Below, one piece after another: positions 49,110 to 59,237 of a stretch of 64,000 nucleotides of DNA. The stretch lies in NCBI RefSeq assembly GCF_026619415.1, contig NZ_JAOVZR010000001.1, forward strand, positions 1,798,001 through 1,862,000, in the 5' to 3' direction. The translations under genes were made by a program, and so were the position numbers. The stretch is from Hoeflea algicola. GTDB lineage: Bacteria > Pseudomonadota > Alphaproteobacteria > Rhizobiales > Rhizobiaceae. Under the pieces are notes generated by a model. That model was not told where the DNA came from. It was given only the letters and a program-made list of their open reading frames with translations, and searched no databases. Within the stretch, counting starts at the first letter, position 1; the number at the start of each line of letters is the position of its first letter.

Positions 49110-49579
49110 CCACAGACCCGGACCTTGCCGCACTTTACCAGCGCGGTTTGCGGGATCTCGCCGCAAAGGTTCGAAGCGACAAGCGGCTCGTCCCGGCGGA
49201 TATTTCCGTCACCCGGACGAGCCGCACTTGCGGCAGCCTCGTCACGCTGGACATACGCAGAAAGGCGGACGTGATCACTGCGCTCGGTTGGAGGACGCGC
49301 GCTTGCACGCTGGGCATGGCCGCGACCGCGGTCGTGGTACAACAGGCGATCGGTCGAAAATTCTCCGAATTAGTTGAAATCGGACACTTGATCCGTCGCC
49401 TTCTGAGCGGCGAGGATATCATCTTTCCCGAGCCCTGGCGCGAACTTGAGATGTTTGCTGCGGCACGCGGTTTTCCGACGCGTCACAGTTCGATCCTGCT
49501 GCCATTCGAAATTATTGCCGAGGCGGGCAATGAGGCGTCTGCTCAAGGAACTTCACCGTCGCGCGACCCAATCGCATAA
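49106..49579 (+). CDS. IscU/NifU-N-like scaffold protein
   Basis: A 157-residue protein with the IscU-type fold: SRTCGSLVTLDI (Cys 42), RACTLGMAATAVVVQQAIG (Cys 67) and the late block TRHSSILLPFEII. The third cluster-ligand Cys of IscU is Ser here; as I recall, related alphaproteobacterial scaffold-like proteins also lack it, so this is probably not a new loss. It likely binds or passes sulfur or an Fe-S cluster. Its ATG overlaps the DUF1641 stop (ATGA), tying it to the sulfide operon, which suggests a link between sulfide oxidation and sulfur or cluster handling (inference). Confidence 0.75.
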   Translation: MTTDPDLAALYQRGLRDLAAKVRSDKRLVPADISVTRTSRTCGSLVTLDIRRKADVITALGWRTRACTLGMAATAVVVQQAIGRKFSELVEIGHLIRRLLSGEDIIFPEPWRELEMFAAARGFPTRHSSILLPFEIIAEAGNEASAQGTSPSRDPIA

Positions 49580-49600
49580 CATGCCCGGCCGGCGCTCTCG

Positions 49601-50425
49601 TCAAGCCGCGGCGGCATTATTGGCCCGGTTGGCGCTGACCGGTTCCGTGCTGTAGGACAACACGATCCGGTTTCGACCGCCACTCTTGGCCGCATACAGC
49701 GCCTTGTCGGCACGTGAAAAGGTTTCATCAAAGGTCTGATGCGGAAGCGACCTGGCAGCCCCGCCCGACATGGTGACGGAGATTTCTCGTTCCCCCACAT
49801 TCATCTGCATCTCGGCCACATTTCTGCGAGCGGTCTCCCCCAACACTACAAACTCGGCAAAGGGCATGCTGCCAGTGAAAACGGCAAATTCCTCGCCGCC
49901 GATCCGGGCGCAGGCACAATCCTCTCCGAAAGCCGCCTTCAGCATCCGCGCCACCTCAACAATGACCGCATCGCCCATCTGGTGACCATAGGTGTCGTTG
50001 ATCTTCTTGAACCGGTCGACATCGAAAACCAACATCGACTTTTCCCGGTCGCACTGATCGAACATTTCCACAAATGCGCGGCGGTTCGCCAAGCCAGAAA
50101 GCGTGTCGGTGCGGCTCAACCGCTCGAACTCCGCCCGCGACACACCCAGATCATGAATCGAAAAGCCGACCGCCACATAAGCTGTGGTCGCCAGAATGAA
50201 GGTTATCGGTGGCGTCAGCACCGAGGCAACGATCAGCGCCGAAGACAGCGCATAGGGCAGCAGGTCGAACCAGGAGAGCAGGAGATGGGCGCAAATATTG
50301 AGGCCACAGGCCAACAGAGAGACTTTGATTCCGACCCAGACAGCCTTGCGGACAACGTCGTTGTATGACCGGAATTCCTCAAACAAAAGTTGCTTGATAA
50401 CCCAGTCACGGGTCAGTCGAAACAT
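49601..50425 (-). CDS. GGDEF diguanylate cyclase
   Basis: A 274-residue protein with two or three N-terminal membrane helices (residues about 28-90), a short linker (FERLSRTDTLSGLANRRAFV) and a GGDEF domain with LVFDVDRFKKINDTYGHQMG and the intact ARIGGEEFAVF active loop, so it should make c-di-GMP. It is convergent with the IscU-like gene (21-base gap) and lies 147 bases downstream of murCB on the same strand. Together with the GGDEF-EAL gene it brackets the sulfide operon. Confidence 0.88.
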   Translation of the reverse strand: MFRLTRDWVIKQLLFEEFRSYNDVVRKAVWVGIKVSLLACGLNICAHLLLSWFDLLPYALSSALIVASVLTPPITFILATTAYVAVGFSIHDLGVSRAEFERLSRTDTLSGLANRRAFVEMFDQCDREKSMLVFDVDRFKKINDTYGHQMGDAVIVEVARMLKAAFGEDCACARIGGEEFAVFTGSMPFAEFVVLGETARRNVAEMQMNVGEREISVTMSGGAARSLPHQTFDETFSRADKALYAAKSGGRNRIVLSYSTEPVSANRANNAAAA

Positions 50426-50572
50426 GGATACACCCCCGATTAGCGGATGACCTTAATCTTGACCCGTTAAATTTGTGCTTCCGGCACGCCCGCTGCGCGC
50501 TGCCCGAAATCGCCAGAATGTCATATTTCGACACAACCTACGCAAATTATCACAAAGATAATGCAACCACTT

Positions 50573-52975
50573 TTACACCATCACACCCAGAAACTCCTGA
50601 ACCAGTTGGTCAGGTTCAAAAAGGCCCAACCGCTTGATTTCCCATTCCAGCCGGATGCCGGAGGTTTCGAGCACGCGGGCGCGGATGGTTTCGCCGAGAT
50701 TTTCCAGCTCATAGGCCGAAGCCGAGCCAATGTTGATCATGAAATTGCAATGCATCGGCGACATTTGCGCACCGCCCACGGTCAGGCCGCGGCCACCGGC
50801 CTTGTCGATTTCCTTCCAGGCGGATGTGCCTTCGGGATTCTTGAAGGTCGAGCCGCCAGTCTTCTCACGGATCGGCTGAACCGTCTCGCGGTGGTGCTGG
50901 ACCGCATCCATGGCTTCGCGAATTTCGCCGCGCTCGCCAGGCGTTCCCTCAAACACTGCGCGGGTAAAAATCAGATCCTTCGGCGCCGAGGAATGTCGGT
51001 AGGCATAACCCATTTCCGCGTTTGCAAACACGTGACGTTGGCCCGCTCGGTCGACGGCATGCACCTCGACGACCCGGTCGCGGGTCTCCACGCCATTGGC
51101 GCCGGCATTCATTCGCAGCGCGCCACCGATCGCGCCGGGAATGCCGTGATAGAAATGAAACCCTGCGAGCCCTGTCTCAAGCGCCTTGGCGGCCAGATGC
51201 TTGTCCGGACAGGCAGCACCCGCCTCCAGCCGGGTCTCGGAGACCTGTTCGGCCTGGCCAAATCCCTTGGCCGACAGCCGGATCACCACGCCGGGAATAC
51301 CGCCGTCACGCACCAGCAGATTGGAGCCGATGCCCACCGGCAACACCGGGATCTCTACAGGCAGCGCCGCCAGAAACGTCGAAAGATCGTCCTCATCGGC
51401 GGGCTGGAACATGAGCTCCGCCGGACCGCCGGTGCGGAACCAGGTGATTTTCGACATCTCGGCATTTGGCGTCAGCCGTCCGCGAACAGCGCCCAGCTTG
51501 TCACCCAGCGACGTCAGAAGTTTTTCGCCATCGACTTGCTGTTGCTTCATGCGCTCCCCGGCCGCCGCATCCGGCGCCAGTGCCGCCAATTCGGCGGGCA
51601 ACTTGTTGGCCCAGTAGGTGATGGTGCCTGCGCCGAGGCAGACGACATAATCACCCGGCCTGGCGATCTCGGCGATCAGCGGCGCCAGCGCCTCGGGCCC
51701 ATCGATCAGCCGCGCATCGCGGTGGCCGCCGGCCTTCATGCTGGAAACGAGGCTTGCCGAATTGATGTCCTCGATCGGATCTTCGCCAGCGGCATAGACC
51801 GGCGCCAGGATCGCCGTATCAGCCTGGTTGAAACAGGCGGCAAAATCATCAAACAGGCTTTCAAGCCGTGTGTAACGGTGCGGCTGTGCAACCGCGATCA
51901 CACGCCCCGCACAGGCATCGCGTGCAGCGGCAAGCACCGCCTTGATTTCCACCGGATGGTGGCCGTAATCGTCAAAGATCTCGACCCCGTTCCAGCTGCC
52001 GGTATGGGTGAAGCGGCGCTTGACCCCGCCAAACTGCCCGAGCCCCTTGGCGATCTGTTCGGGCGTCATTCCCAGTTCGAACACCACAGCGATTGCCGCC
52101 ACCGCATTGGCGACATTGTGCCTGCCCGGCATCGGCAGCCGCAGATCGGAAAGCAGAACCGTCTCGCCAGTCTTGCGGCGCCGGATTTCCACGTCGAACA
52201 CCGAGGTGGCGCCGTCCATGCGGTGATTGAAATGCCGCACGTCAGACTGAGGGTTCTCGCCATAGGTAATCACCCGACGGTCCTCGATCCTCGAAACCAG
52301 CGACTGCACTTCTGGGTGGTCGAGACACATCACGCCGAAACCGTAAAACGGCACATTCTCGACAAACTGCTTGAATGCCGCGCGTACCGCGTCGAAACTG
52401 CCGTAATGGTCTAGATGCTCGGGGTCGATATTGGTGACGACAGCAATATCGGCGGGCAGCTTGAGGAAGGTGCCGTCGCTCTCGTCGGCTTCCACCACCA
52501 TCCATTCGCCTTCGCCCATCCGCGCATTGGTGCCATAGGCATTGATGATGCCGCCATTGATCACTGTGGGGTCAAGCCCACCTGCTTCCAGGAGCGTCGC
52601 CACCATCGATGTGGTGGTGGTCTTGCCATGGGTACCGCCAATCGCAATCGCATTGCGGAAGCGCATCAGTTCGGCCAGCATCTCGGCGCGGCGCACCACC
52701 GGCAGCAGCTTTTCGCGTGCGGCCATCAATTCCGGATTGGATTTCTTGATCGCGGTAGACACCACCACGACTTCCGCCTCACCGAGATTTTCCGCCGCAT
52801 GGCCGATGAACACCTCGATGCCCTTGTCGCGCAGCCGCTGCACATTGGCGCTTTCGCTCTGGTCGGAGCCCTGAACCTTGTAGCCCAGATTGTGCAGCAC
52901 CTCGGCGATGCCGCTCATGCCGATGCCGCCGATGCCGATGAAATGAACGAGGCCGATGGTTTGCGGCATTTTCAT
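50573..52975 (-). CDS. murC-murB: MurC-MurB fusion (UDP-MurNAc:L-Ala ligase and UDP-MurNAc reductase)
   Basis: One 800-codon frame holds two peptidoglycan enzymes. Residues 1-475 are MurC, adding L-Ala to UDP-MurNAc: [19 protein letters not shown] loop GGTHGKTT (113-120), [16 protein letters not shown] block ([13 protein letters not shown]) and DYGHHPVEI. From residue 476 ([17 protein letters not shown]) the chain is a complete MurB, the FAD enzyme making UDP-MurNAc: [60 protein letters not shown] and final EWEIKRLG. The codons at the join read through where murC should stop, and a GGGGAG just before ATG 51550 could also start MurB alone. MurC start overlaps the murG stop. MurB-MurC fusions exist elsewhere (Verrucomicrobia), not usually here. 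Confidence 0.92.
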   Translation of the reverse strand: MKMPQTIGLVHFIGIGGIGMSGIAEVLHNLGYKVQGSDQSESANVQRLRDKGIEVFIGHAAENLGEAEVVVVSTAIKKSNPELMAAREKLLPVVRRAEMLAELMRFRNAIAIGGTHGKTTTTSMVATLLEAGGLDPTVINGGIINAYGTNARMGEGEWMVVEADESDGTFLKLPADIAVVTNIDPEHLDHYGSFDAVRAAFKQFVENVPFYGFGVMCLDHPEVQSLVSRIEDRRVITYGENPQSDVRHFNHRMDGATSVFDVEIRRRKTGETVLLSDLRLPMPGRHNVANAVAAIAVVFELGMTPEQIAKGLGQFGGVKRRFTHTGSWNGVEIFDDYGHHPVEIKAVLAAARDACAGRVIAVAQPHRYTRLESLFDDFAACFNQADTAILAPVYAAGEDPIEDINSASLVSSMKAGGHRDARLIDGPEALAPLIAEIARPGDYVVCLGAGTITYWANKLPAELAALAPDAAAGERMKQQQVDGEKLLTSLGDKLGAVRGRLTPNAEMSKITWFRTGGPAELMFQPADEDDLSTFLAALPVEIPVLPVGIGSNLLVRDGGIPGVVIRLSAKGFGQAEQVSETRLEAGAACPDKHLAAKALETGLAGFHFYHGIPGAIGGALRMNAGANGVETRDRVVEVHAVDRAGQRHVFANAEMGYAYRHSSAPKDLIFTRAVFEGTPGERGEIREAMDAVQHHRETVQPIREKTGGSTFKNPEGTSAWKEIDKAGGRGLTVGGAQMSPMHCNFMINIGSASAYELENLGETIRARVLETSGIRLEWEIKRLGLFEPDQLVQEFLGVMV

Positions 52976-54099
52976 GCGGGTGTGCTCCTGAATTGCTCTG
53001 CTGTAATCCCCTCCGCAATAGCCTCCGCCAGATTGGCAAGCAAGCGCGCGGCGTCGGGTTTTCCGGTCGCCTGTGCCGCAGCCGCAGTGGCCGCGAGGCC
53101 GGCGGGGTCCTGCATGCGGTCGCCGATCATGTCGGAAAGTAGCTGCGGCGAAAGCTCGGATTGCTTGATCACGCTGGCCCCACCCTTGGCCATCAGCGCC
53201 GCGGCGTTAGCGGCCTGGTCATGGTCGAGTGCGAACGGATAGGGCACCAGGATCGCCGAGCGGCCGATCACGGCAATTTCCGACACCGTCGATGCCCCGG
53301 ACCGCGAAATCACCAGATGCGCAGCCCCCAGACGCGCCGCCATGTCGTTGAAAAACGGCGATACCTCCGCCTTGATGCCGAGTTCTGCAAGCCGAGCACG
53401 GACATGCTCCTCGTCCTCGGGCCTCGCCTGCTGGGTCAACTCCAACCGTGCCCGCAGCGGGTCGGGAAGCAGCGCGATTGCAGCCGGCACCGCGTCGGAA
53501 AAGAACTGCGCGCCCTGGCTTCCGCCAAACGCCACCAGGCGGAAGGTTTCACCCTCCATCGACGGCACATACGGAATTGCCGCTGCAGCCAGCACTTCCG
53601 GACGTACCGGATTGCCTGTGATTACCGTCTTGTCGGCATATTTGCCCTTGCCCTGCGGCAGAAACCCGCCAGCGATTGCCTTGACCCTGCCAGCCAGCGC
53701 CTTGTTGGCTCGCCCCATCACCGCGTTCTGCTCATGAATCATCGTCGGCAGACCGGCGTTCGAGGCTGCGATCAGCGGCGGTATCGTCGGGTAACCGCCA
53801 AAGCCGATCACCGCATCTGGTCGAATCCGCCGGATCAGTACACCCGCCTCGCGCACGCCCTGAAACAACGTCCACAACGCCCGGGCCACCTTGATCGGGT
53901 TTTTTGAACCGATGGTGGCGGAGCGAACGATATGGATTTCCGAGGCCGGAAACTTGCCGGCAAACCGCTGCGCCCGGCTGTCAGTGACCAGATGAACTGT
54001 GTGGCCGCGGGCTGTCAGCTCATGCGCCAGCGCCTCGGCAGGAAACAGATGCCCGCCGGTGCCACCCGCCGACAGCAGGAACAGTTTGCCATTTGCCAT
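52972..54099 (-). CDS. murG: UDP-GlcNAc:lipid I transferase MurG
   Basis: MurG adds GlcNAc to lipid I to form lipid II on the inner face of the membrane. The 375-residue GT-B enzyme shows [67 protein letters not shown], and the donor site [20 protein letters not shown] with [17 protein letters not shown]. It follows ftsW with a four-base gap and overlaps murC by four bases. Confidence 0.97.
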   Translation of the reverse strand: MANGKLFLLSAGGTGGHLFPAEALAHELTARGHTVHLVTDSRAQRFAGKFPASEIHIVRSATIGSKNPIKVARALWTLFQGVREAGVLIRRIRPDAVIGFGGYPTIPPLIAASNAGLPTMIHEQNAVMGRANKALAGRVKAIAGGFLPQGKGKYADKTVITGNPVRPEVLAAAAIPYVPSMEGETFRLVAFGGSQGAQFFSDAVPAAIALLPDPLRARLELTQQARPEDEEHVRARLAELGIKAEVSPFFNDMAARLGAAHLVISRSGASTVSEIAVIGRSAILVPYPFALDHDQAANAAALMAKGGASVIKQSELSPQLLSDMIGDRMQDPAGLAATAAAAQATGKPDAARLLANLAEAIAEGITAEQFRSTPA

Positions 54100-54103
54100 G
54101 CCG

Positions 54104-55259
54104 TTACTCCGCCGCCACGGCGGTGGTGGGGCGGTAGATGGCGCGCGGTTGCGCCCGGCTCTCGGGCCGGCGACGGGTCAGCGCCAGCAGGAAGCCGGCG
54201 GTAATGGCAACCGCAATCATCGACGAGCCGCCATAGGAAATGAACGGCAACGTCATTCCCTTGGCCGGAAGCAATTCGAGATTGACGCCGATATTGATGA
54301 ACGACTGGAAGCCGATCAGCAGCGCCAGTCCAGCCACGGCGAGCCGGGTGAAGTCATCCTGCTCGCGGCCGGCGCGGATCAGGCCACGAATGACCACGAA
54401 ACCAAATAGCGCCACCAGCACCATGCAGAACACGATACCGAATTCCTCGGCCGCGACGGAAAACACGAAATCGGTGTGGCTGTCGGGCAAGATCTCGCTT
54501 GATTGTCCCCTCACCCGGCCCCTGGCCGAGCCAGTCGCCGCGGATGATTGCCTCGCGCGCGGTATCGACCTGAAAGCTGTCGCCCTCACCAAACAGGAAG
54601 CCGTTGATCCGGTCGGCGACATGCGGAAATACCAGATAGGCAGCAACGAAGCCCGAAACAGCCATGCCGCCCAACAGCATGATCCAGAACCACGACATGC
54701 CGGCCATGAAGAACATGCCGCCCCAGACCGCTGCCGTCAGCATGGTCTGGCCCAGATCCGGTTGCGCCACCAGCAACGCCGCAACAATGCCAAACAGGAT
54801 GATGGCAAACAGGTTGCCGGGAATTTCAGGATGACGCGAGCGTTCGGAAAACAGCCAGGCACAGATCACCACGAAGGCCGGCTTCATGAATTCCGACGGC
54901 TGCACCGAAAGGCCAAACACCGACACCCAGCGCCGCGATCCCTTGACCTCGACGCCGAAGAACAGCGCCAGCACCATCATCGCGATCGACATGGCCAAGA
55001 GCGCCAGCGCAGCGCGGCGCACCTGGCGCGGGCTCAGGAAGGAAACACCGATCATCACCACCAGCGCCGGGACCAGGAACACGCCGTGACGCTCGACAAA
55101 ATGAAAACTGTCGAGCCCGAGCCGCTCGGCCACCGCCGGGCTCGCCGCAAACGACAGCATCAGGCCTACGCCCATCAGCGCCACGAAGGCCGCCAGGAAA
55201 AGGCGGTCAATGGTCCAGAACCAATCGGCGACCGGTCCGCGTTCAACACGGCTAACCAT
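54104..55259 (-). pseudogene. ftsW: FtsW, reading frame split by one extra base
   Basis: FtsW is the SEDS-family polymerase working with FtsI at the septum. Read from 55259 ([20 protein letters not shown]) the frame is normal through FSLQ-equivalent PSEFMKPAFVVICAW, and GDWLGQGPGEGTIKR, then continues wrongly (DLARQPHRF). One base lower the expected ILPDSHTDFVFSVAAEEFGI begins at once and runs to the usual [10 protein letters not shown] tail and TGA at 54104. Removing one base near 54494 restores a 384-residue protein, the normal length. As ftsW is essential, a sequencing error is likeliest, though a real mutation or programmed shift cannot be ruled out from sequence. AAGGAG precedes the ATG, inside the murD end. 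Confidence 0.85.
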
Positions 55260-56673
55260 CAGTTTCTCCTTTGCGCCCGGCATCGACGAGCATCTCGATA
55301 TCATCCAGAGCCGCCACCAGGCTTACGTAGGCATCTCCGCGCACCTCGAAATTGCGATACTGGTCAAAACTGGCGCAGGCAGGCGACAACAGCACAGCGG
55401 GCATTTCCGCCCCGTCCGCCGCCGCATCCCGTGCTGCTGCCGCGACCGCATTGTCGAGCGTGCCGGAAATTTCAAACGGCGCCTGGGCGCCAATCGTCGC
55501 GGCAAAGCCCGCTGCTGCCTCGCCAATCAGATAGGCCTTGGCGATACGCGGGAAATATGGCTCGAGGGCGGCAATGCCGCCTTCCTTGGCCAATCCACCG
55601 GCAATCCAGTAGATCGGCTCGAAACTCTTGAGCGCCGGTGCCGCGGCTTCCGCATTGGTGGCCTTGGAATCGTTGACAAACACCACCCGCCCCCGCCGCG
55701 CCACCGGCTGCATCCGGTGCTTGAGCCCCGGGAAAGTGGCAAGGCCGGCGCGGATCTCGTCATCGCTGAGCCCGGCCGAGCGGCAGGCGGCAATGGCAGC
55801 CGCGGCGTTCTGGGCATTGTGCGCGCCGCGCAGGGTGGGAATGCCGGCCAGATCGACATAGAGGCTGACCGTTCCGCGGTCGGCGAGATGGATCCTGGTT
55901 CCATCGGCATAGAGGCCCCGCATCAGCGGCAGCGTCTTGGAGATCCGTTCCACCGCGCGGCCTTCCGCCTCAAGACGGGCGGCGATGTCGCGGCACCAGT
56001 CGTCATCCACACCGATGATCGCCAGATCGCTCTGCGCCACCAGCCGCGCCTTGATTTCGGCATAGTGCTGCATCGAGCCGTGGCGGTCGAGATGGTCTGG
56101 CGTCAGATTAAGCAACAGCCCGGCGCTGGGATCGAGCGATGGCGCCAGATCGATCTGGTAGGAGGAGCATTCAACCACATGAACCCGTCCGGCCGCCGGC
56201 GGATCCAGTGTTAGCACCGCTGTACCGATATTGCCGCCAAGCTGGGCGTCGCGACCGCTGTGGGAAATCAGATGCGCAATCAGCGCAGTGGTGGTGGATT
56301 TGCCGTTGGTGCCGGTAATCGCAATGAACGGACTCCCAGGCGCATGAGCACGGCGCTCGCGCACGAAGATCTCGATGTCGCCGATGATCTCGACCGCATG
56401 CATATTGGCCAGATCCACCGTCCAGTGCGGCTTCGGATGGGTCAGCGGCACCCCCGGGGAGAGCACCAGCGTATGTTGTTGCGACCAATTGATGTCGCGC
56501 AAGTCGCCGACCGGAATGCCGGCCGCGCGCGCCGCCTCGACCTGGGCCGGGTTATCGTCCCAGGCGGTCAGTTCGGCGCCGCCGGCAACCAGCGATTTTG
56601 CGGTTGCCAGGCCCGATCCGCCGAGGCCGAACAATGCGACCTTGCGACCGGAAAATGTGGACGCCGCAATCAT
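55252..56673 (-). CDS. murD: UDP-MurNAc-L-Ala:D-Glu ligase MurD
   Basis: MurD adds D-Glu to UDP-MurNAc-L-Ala. The 473-residue ligase has an N-terminal UDP-binding Rossmann fold ([18 protein letters not shown]), the ATP loop [52 protein letters not shown] and, in the C-terminal domain, [17 protein letters not shown] and [19 protein letters not shown]. All are typical of MurD. The stop is TAG and lies seven bases inside ftsW; mraY ends four bases upstream. Confidence 0.97.
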   Translation of the reverse strand: MIAASTFSGRKVALFGLGGSGLATAKSLVAGGAELTAWDDNPAQVEAARAAGIPVGDLRDINWSQQHTLVLSPGVPLTHPKPHWTVDLANMHAVEIIGDIEIFVRERRAHAPGSPFIAITGTNGKSTTTALIAHLISHSGRDAQLGGNIGTAVLTLDPPAAGRVHVVECSSYQIDLAPSLDPSAGLLLNLTPDHLDRHGSMQHYAEIKARLVAQSDLAIIGVDDDWCRDIAARLEAEGRAVERISKTLPLMRGLYADGTRIHLADRGTVSLYVDLAGIPTLRGAHNAQNAAAAIAACRSAGLSDDEIRAGLATFPGLKHRMQPVARRGRVVFVNDSKATNAEAAAPALKSFEPIYWIAGGLAKEGGIAALEPYFPRIAKAYLIGEAAAGFAATIGAQAPFEISGTLDNAVAAAARDAAADGAEMPAVLLSPACASFDQYRNFEVRGDAYVSLVAALDDIEMLVDAGRKGETDG

Positions 56674-56676
56674 CGT

Positions 56677-57780
56677 CTATCTCAGCTTGAGGGTGGCGAG
56701 CCCGATCATCGCAAGGGCCACCGAGATGATCCAGAACCGCACCACAACCTGGCTTTCGGTCCATCCGAGCTTTTCGAAATGGTGATGGATCGGCGCCATC
56801 AGGAACACCCGTTTTCCGGTGAGCTTGAAGGACGCAACCTGGATGATCACCGACAGCGCTTCGATCACGAATAGGCCGCCGATGATCGCCATGACGATTT
56901 CGTGCTTGGTGGCTACGGCTACCGTGCCGATCAGTCCGCCCAGCGCCAGCGATCCGGTGTCACCCATGAAGATTGCCGCCGGCGGCGCATTGAACCATAA
57001 GAACCCGAGGCCGGCACCTATCACAGCCCCGAGGATCACCGCCAGTTCGCCGGTACCCGGCACGAAATTGATCTGCAGATAATTGGCAAACACCGCATTG
57101 CCTGCGAGATAGGCAATCGCCCCGAAGGACGCGGCTGCGATCATCACCGGCACGATGGCGAGCCCATCGAGGCCATCGGTCAGATTGACCGCGTTGCCCG
57201 CCGAGACGATGACGAAGGCGCCGAAGGCGATGAAGAACCAGCCAAGGTCAAGCAGCAAATCCTTGAAGAACGGAAATGCGATGGAGGAGCTGAATGTAGC
57301 GCCCTTGACCGTCGATGCGGCCATCGAGGCCTGCATGATGAAATACACCGCCAGGCCGGCAATCAGGAACTCAAGCGCCAGCCGCGCCTTGCCGGAAAAG
57401 CCCTTGTCTGTCTGCTTGGTGACCTTGAGATAATCATCGTAAAAACCGATGGCGCCGAAACCAAGCGTTACCAGCAATGTAGTCACCACATAGACGCTCG
57501 ACAGGTCGGCCCACAGAACTGAAGAGCCGATGATCCCCGCCAGGATCATCAATCCGCCCATGGTCGGCGTCCCGGCCTTGAGGAAATGGGTTTGCGGCCC
57601 ATCTGCCCGGATCGGTTGTCCACGTCCCTGGCGCACCCGCAGGGAAGCAATGATTCGGGGTCCAAACAGAAACACGATCAACGCCGAGGTGAACATCGCT
57701 GCCCCGGTTCTGAATGTGATATATCTGAAAAGATTGAAGAACTGGACTTGGTCCGCCAGATCCACCAGCCAGATGAGCAT
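56677..57780 (-). CDS. mraY: Phospho-MurNAc-pentapeptide transferase MraY
   Basis: MraY moves phospho-MurNAc-pentapeptide to undecaprenyl phosphate, forming lipid I. The 367-residue protein has about ten membrane helices with the active-site loops [40 protein letters not shown] (catalytic DD), [20 protein letters not shown] (third Asp) and [12 protein letters not shown], and the C-terminal [20 protein letters not shown]. Length is typical. It lies between murF (24-base gap) and murD. Confidence 0.98.
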   Translation of the reverse strand: MLIWLVDLADQVQFFNLFRYITFRTGAAMFTSALIVFLFGPRIIASLRVRQGRGQPIRADGPQTHFLKAGTPTMGGLMILAGIIGSSVLWADLSSVYVVTTLLVTLGFGAIGFYDDYLKVTKQTDKGFSGKARLALEFLIAGLAVYFIMQASMAASTVKGATFSSSIAFPFFKDLLLDLGWFFIAFGAFVIVSAGNAVNLTDGLDGLAIVPVMIAAASFGAIAYLAGNAVFANYLQINFVPGTGELAVILGAVIGAGLGFLWFNAPPAAIFMGDTGSLALGGLIGTVAVATKHEIVMAIIGGLFVIEALSVIIQVASFKLTGKRVFLMAPIHHHFEKLGWTESQVVVRFWIISVALAMIGLATLKLR

Positions 57781-57803
57781 AAGTTCCCGTCCCCCGAGTT
57801 GCT

Positions 57804-59237
57804 TTAGGTGTTGCCGCTGCTGTCTGTCAGCGGTGGATATTTGTCAAGCAACGCCTTGACAATACGTCCAAAGCCGATGCCGAGCGATGATTTGATCATC
57901 ACCACGTCACCGTCCCGGAGAACAGATTTCAGATGGGTGGTGAGCCCGTCCGCGTCGTCGCGATAGACGGTCTCGATGTCAGTTCCAAGTTCATCGCGCA
58001 AGGCCTTCATTTCCGGCCCGGCAAGACAGGCCATGTCGACGCTGGCTTCACGCATCGGGGTTGCCAGATCGCGGTGCACACGCTCGGAAAAACGGCCCAT
58101 TTCCAGCATGTCGCCGAGCACCGCAATACGGCGGCCACGCAACCGTACCGGCGTGTCGCGCAGCAGATCAATTGCAGCGCGCATCGAGGCCGGATTGGCG
58201 TTGTAACTTTCATCGATCAGCAGAAAAGATCCGCCATCGATGGCGAGTTCGTGGCGCGCGCCGCGGCCCTTCTCGGCCGAGAACCCGGCCAGTGCATGCA
58301 CTGCCCTCGCCAGATCTGCGCCAGCCAGTTGAACCATGCCCAGCACCGCAAGCGCATTTTGCACCAGATGCCGGCCGGGCGCGCCGATCTTGGCGGCAAC
58401 CTCGTCTGTGCCAATTTGGGCAGTGATGGTGGAACAATCAGGCAGCAGCTTGATCTTGAGTAACCGGTAATCGGCCTTGGCGTTTTCGCCGAAGGAGTGG
58501 GTGTGCGCCACGCCCAACGTAACTGCCCGCTTTTTTAGCCAGCCATATTTCTCGTTGTCGTGGTTGAGCAGGAGATGGCCATCCTCGGACAACCCCTCCA
58601 TGATCTCTGCCTTGGCGGCGGCGATTTCGCTCAGATTCTTGAAATTGCCCATATGCGCAGCAGCGACGGTGGTGATCACCGCCACATCCGGCTTGACCAT
58701 ATCGACCAGCGGTCGGATTTCGCCAGGATGGTTCATACCGATTTCGAAAATGCCGAAAGCAGCACTTTCGGGCATCCGCGCCAGCGTCAGCGGCACGCCC
58801 CAGTGATTGTTGTAGGAAGCCGCAGACGCGTGAACCTCGCCCGATGGCTCCAGCGCATGGCGCAGCATTTCCTTGCTCGACGTCTTGCCCACCGAACCGG
58901 TGATGGCGATGATTTTCGCCTGCGAACGTGCCCGCGACGCCCGACCGAGAGCTTCGAGCGCCGGCAGAACCTCGTTGACCACGATCATTGGCGCTGTGAC
59001 CCGGCCCAGCGCAGGCAATTTGTCTTCCGACACCACCAGCAGGCTGGCGCCGTTAGCAATCGCCACGCTGGCAAAGTCGTGCCCGTCGAAGCGGTCGCCC
59101 TTGATGGCGAAGAAGGCGTCGCCTTGACACGTCGTTCGGCTGTCGATCGAGATTCCGGTGACCCCTTCAGGCAGGGCGCCAACAGGACGCCCCTCCATGG
59201 CCTCGATCATCGCTGGTGCGGTCCACAACAGGCTCAT
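57804..59237 (-). CDS. murF: UDP-MurNAc-tripeptide:D-Ala-D-Ala ligase MurF
   Basis: MurF adds D-Ala-D-Ala (from Ddl) to finish the pentapeptide. The 477-residue protein shows [20 protein letters not shown] (UDP domain), ATP loop [54 protein letters not shown] and [19 protein letters not shown]. The ATG overlaps the murE stop by four bases. The end SDSSGNT-like tail is short, as usual. Confidence 0.97.
   Translation of the reverse strand: MSLLWTAPAMIEAMEGRPVGALPEGVTGISIDSRTTCQGDAFFAIKGDRFDGHDFASVAIANGASLLVVSEDKLPALGRVTAPMIVVNEVLPALEALGRASRARSQAKIIAITGSVGKTSSKEMLRHALEPSGEVHASAASYNNHWGVPLTLARMPESAAFGIFEIGMNHPGEIRPLVDMVKPDVAVITTVAAAHMGNFKNLSEIAAAKAEIMEGLSEDGHLLLNHDNEKYGWLKKRAVTLGVAHTHSFGENAKADYRLLKIKLLPDCSTITAQIGTDEVAAKIGAPGRHLVQNALAVLGMVQLAGADLARAVHALAGFSAEKGRGARHELAIDGGSFLLIDESYNANPASMRAAIDLLRDTPVRLRGRRIAVLGDMLEMGRFSERVHRDLATPMREASVDMACLAGPEMKALRDELGTDIETVYRDDADGLTTHLKSVLRDGDVVMIKSSLGIGFGRIVKALLDKYPPLTDSSGNT

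Noticed and set aside
50561..52414. A 617-codon plus-strand open frame over murCB
   Set aside because: Antisense shadow of the MurC-MurB frame with no start signal.
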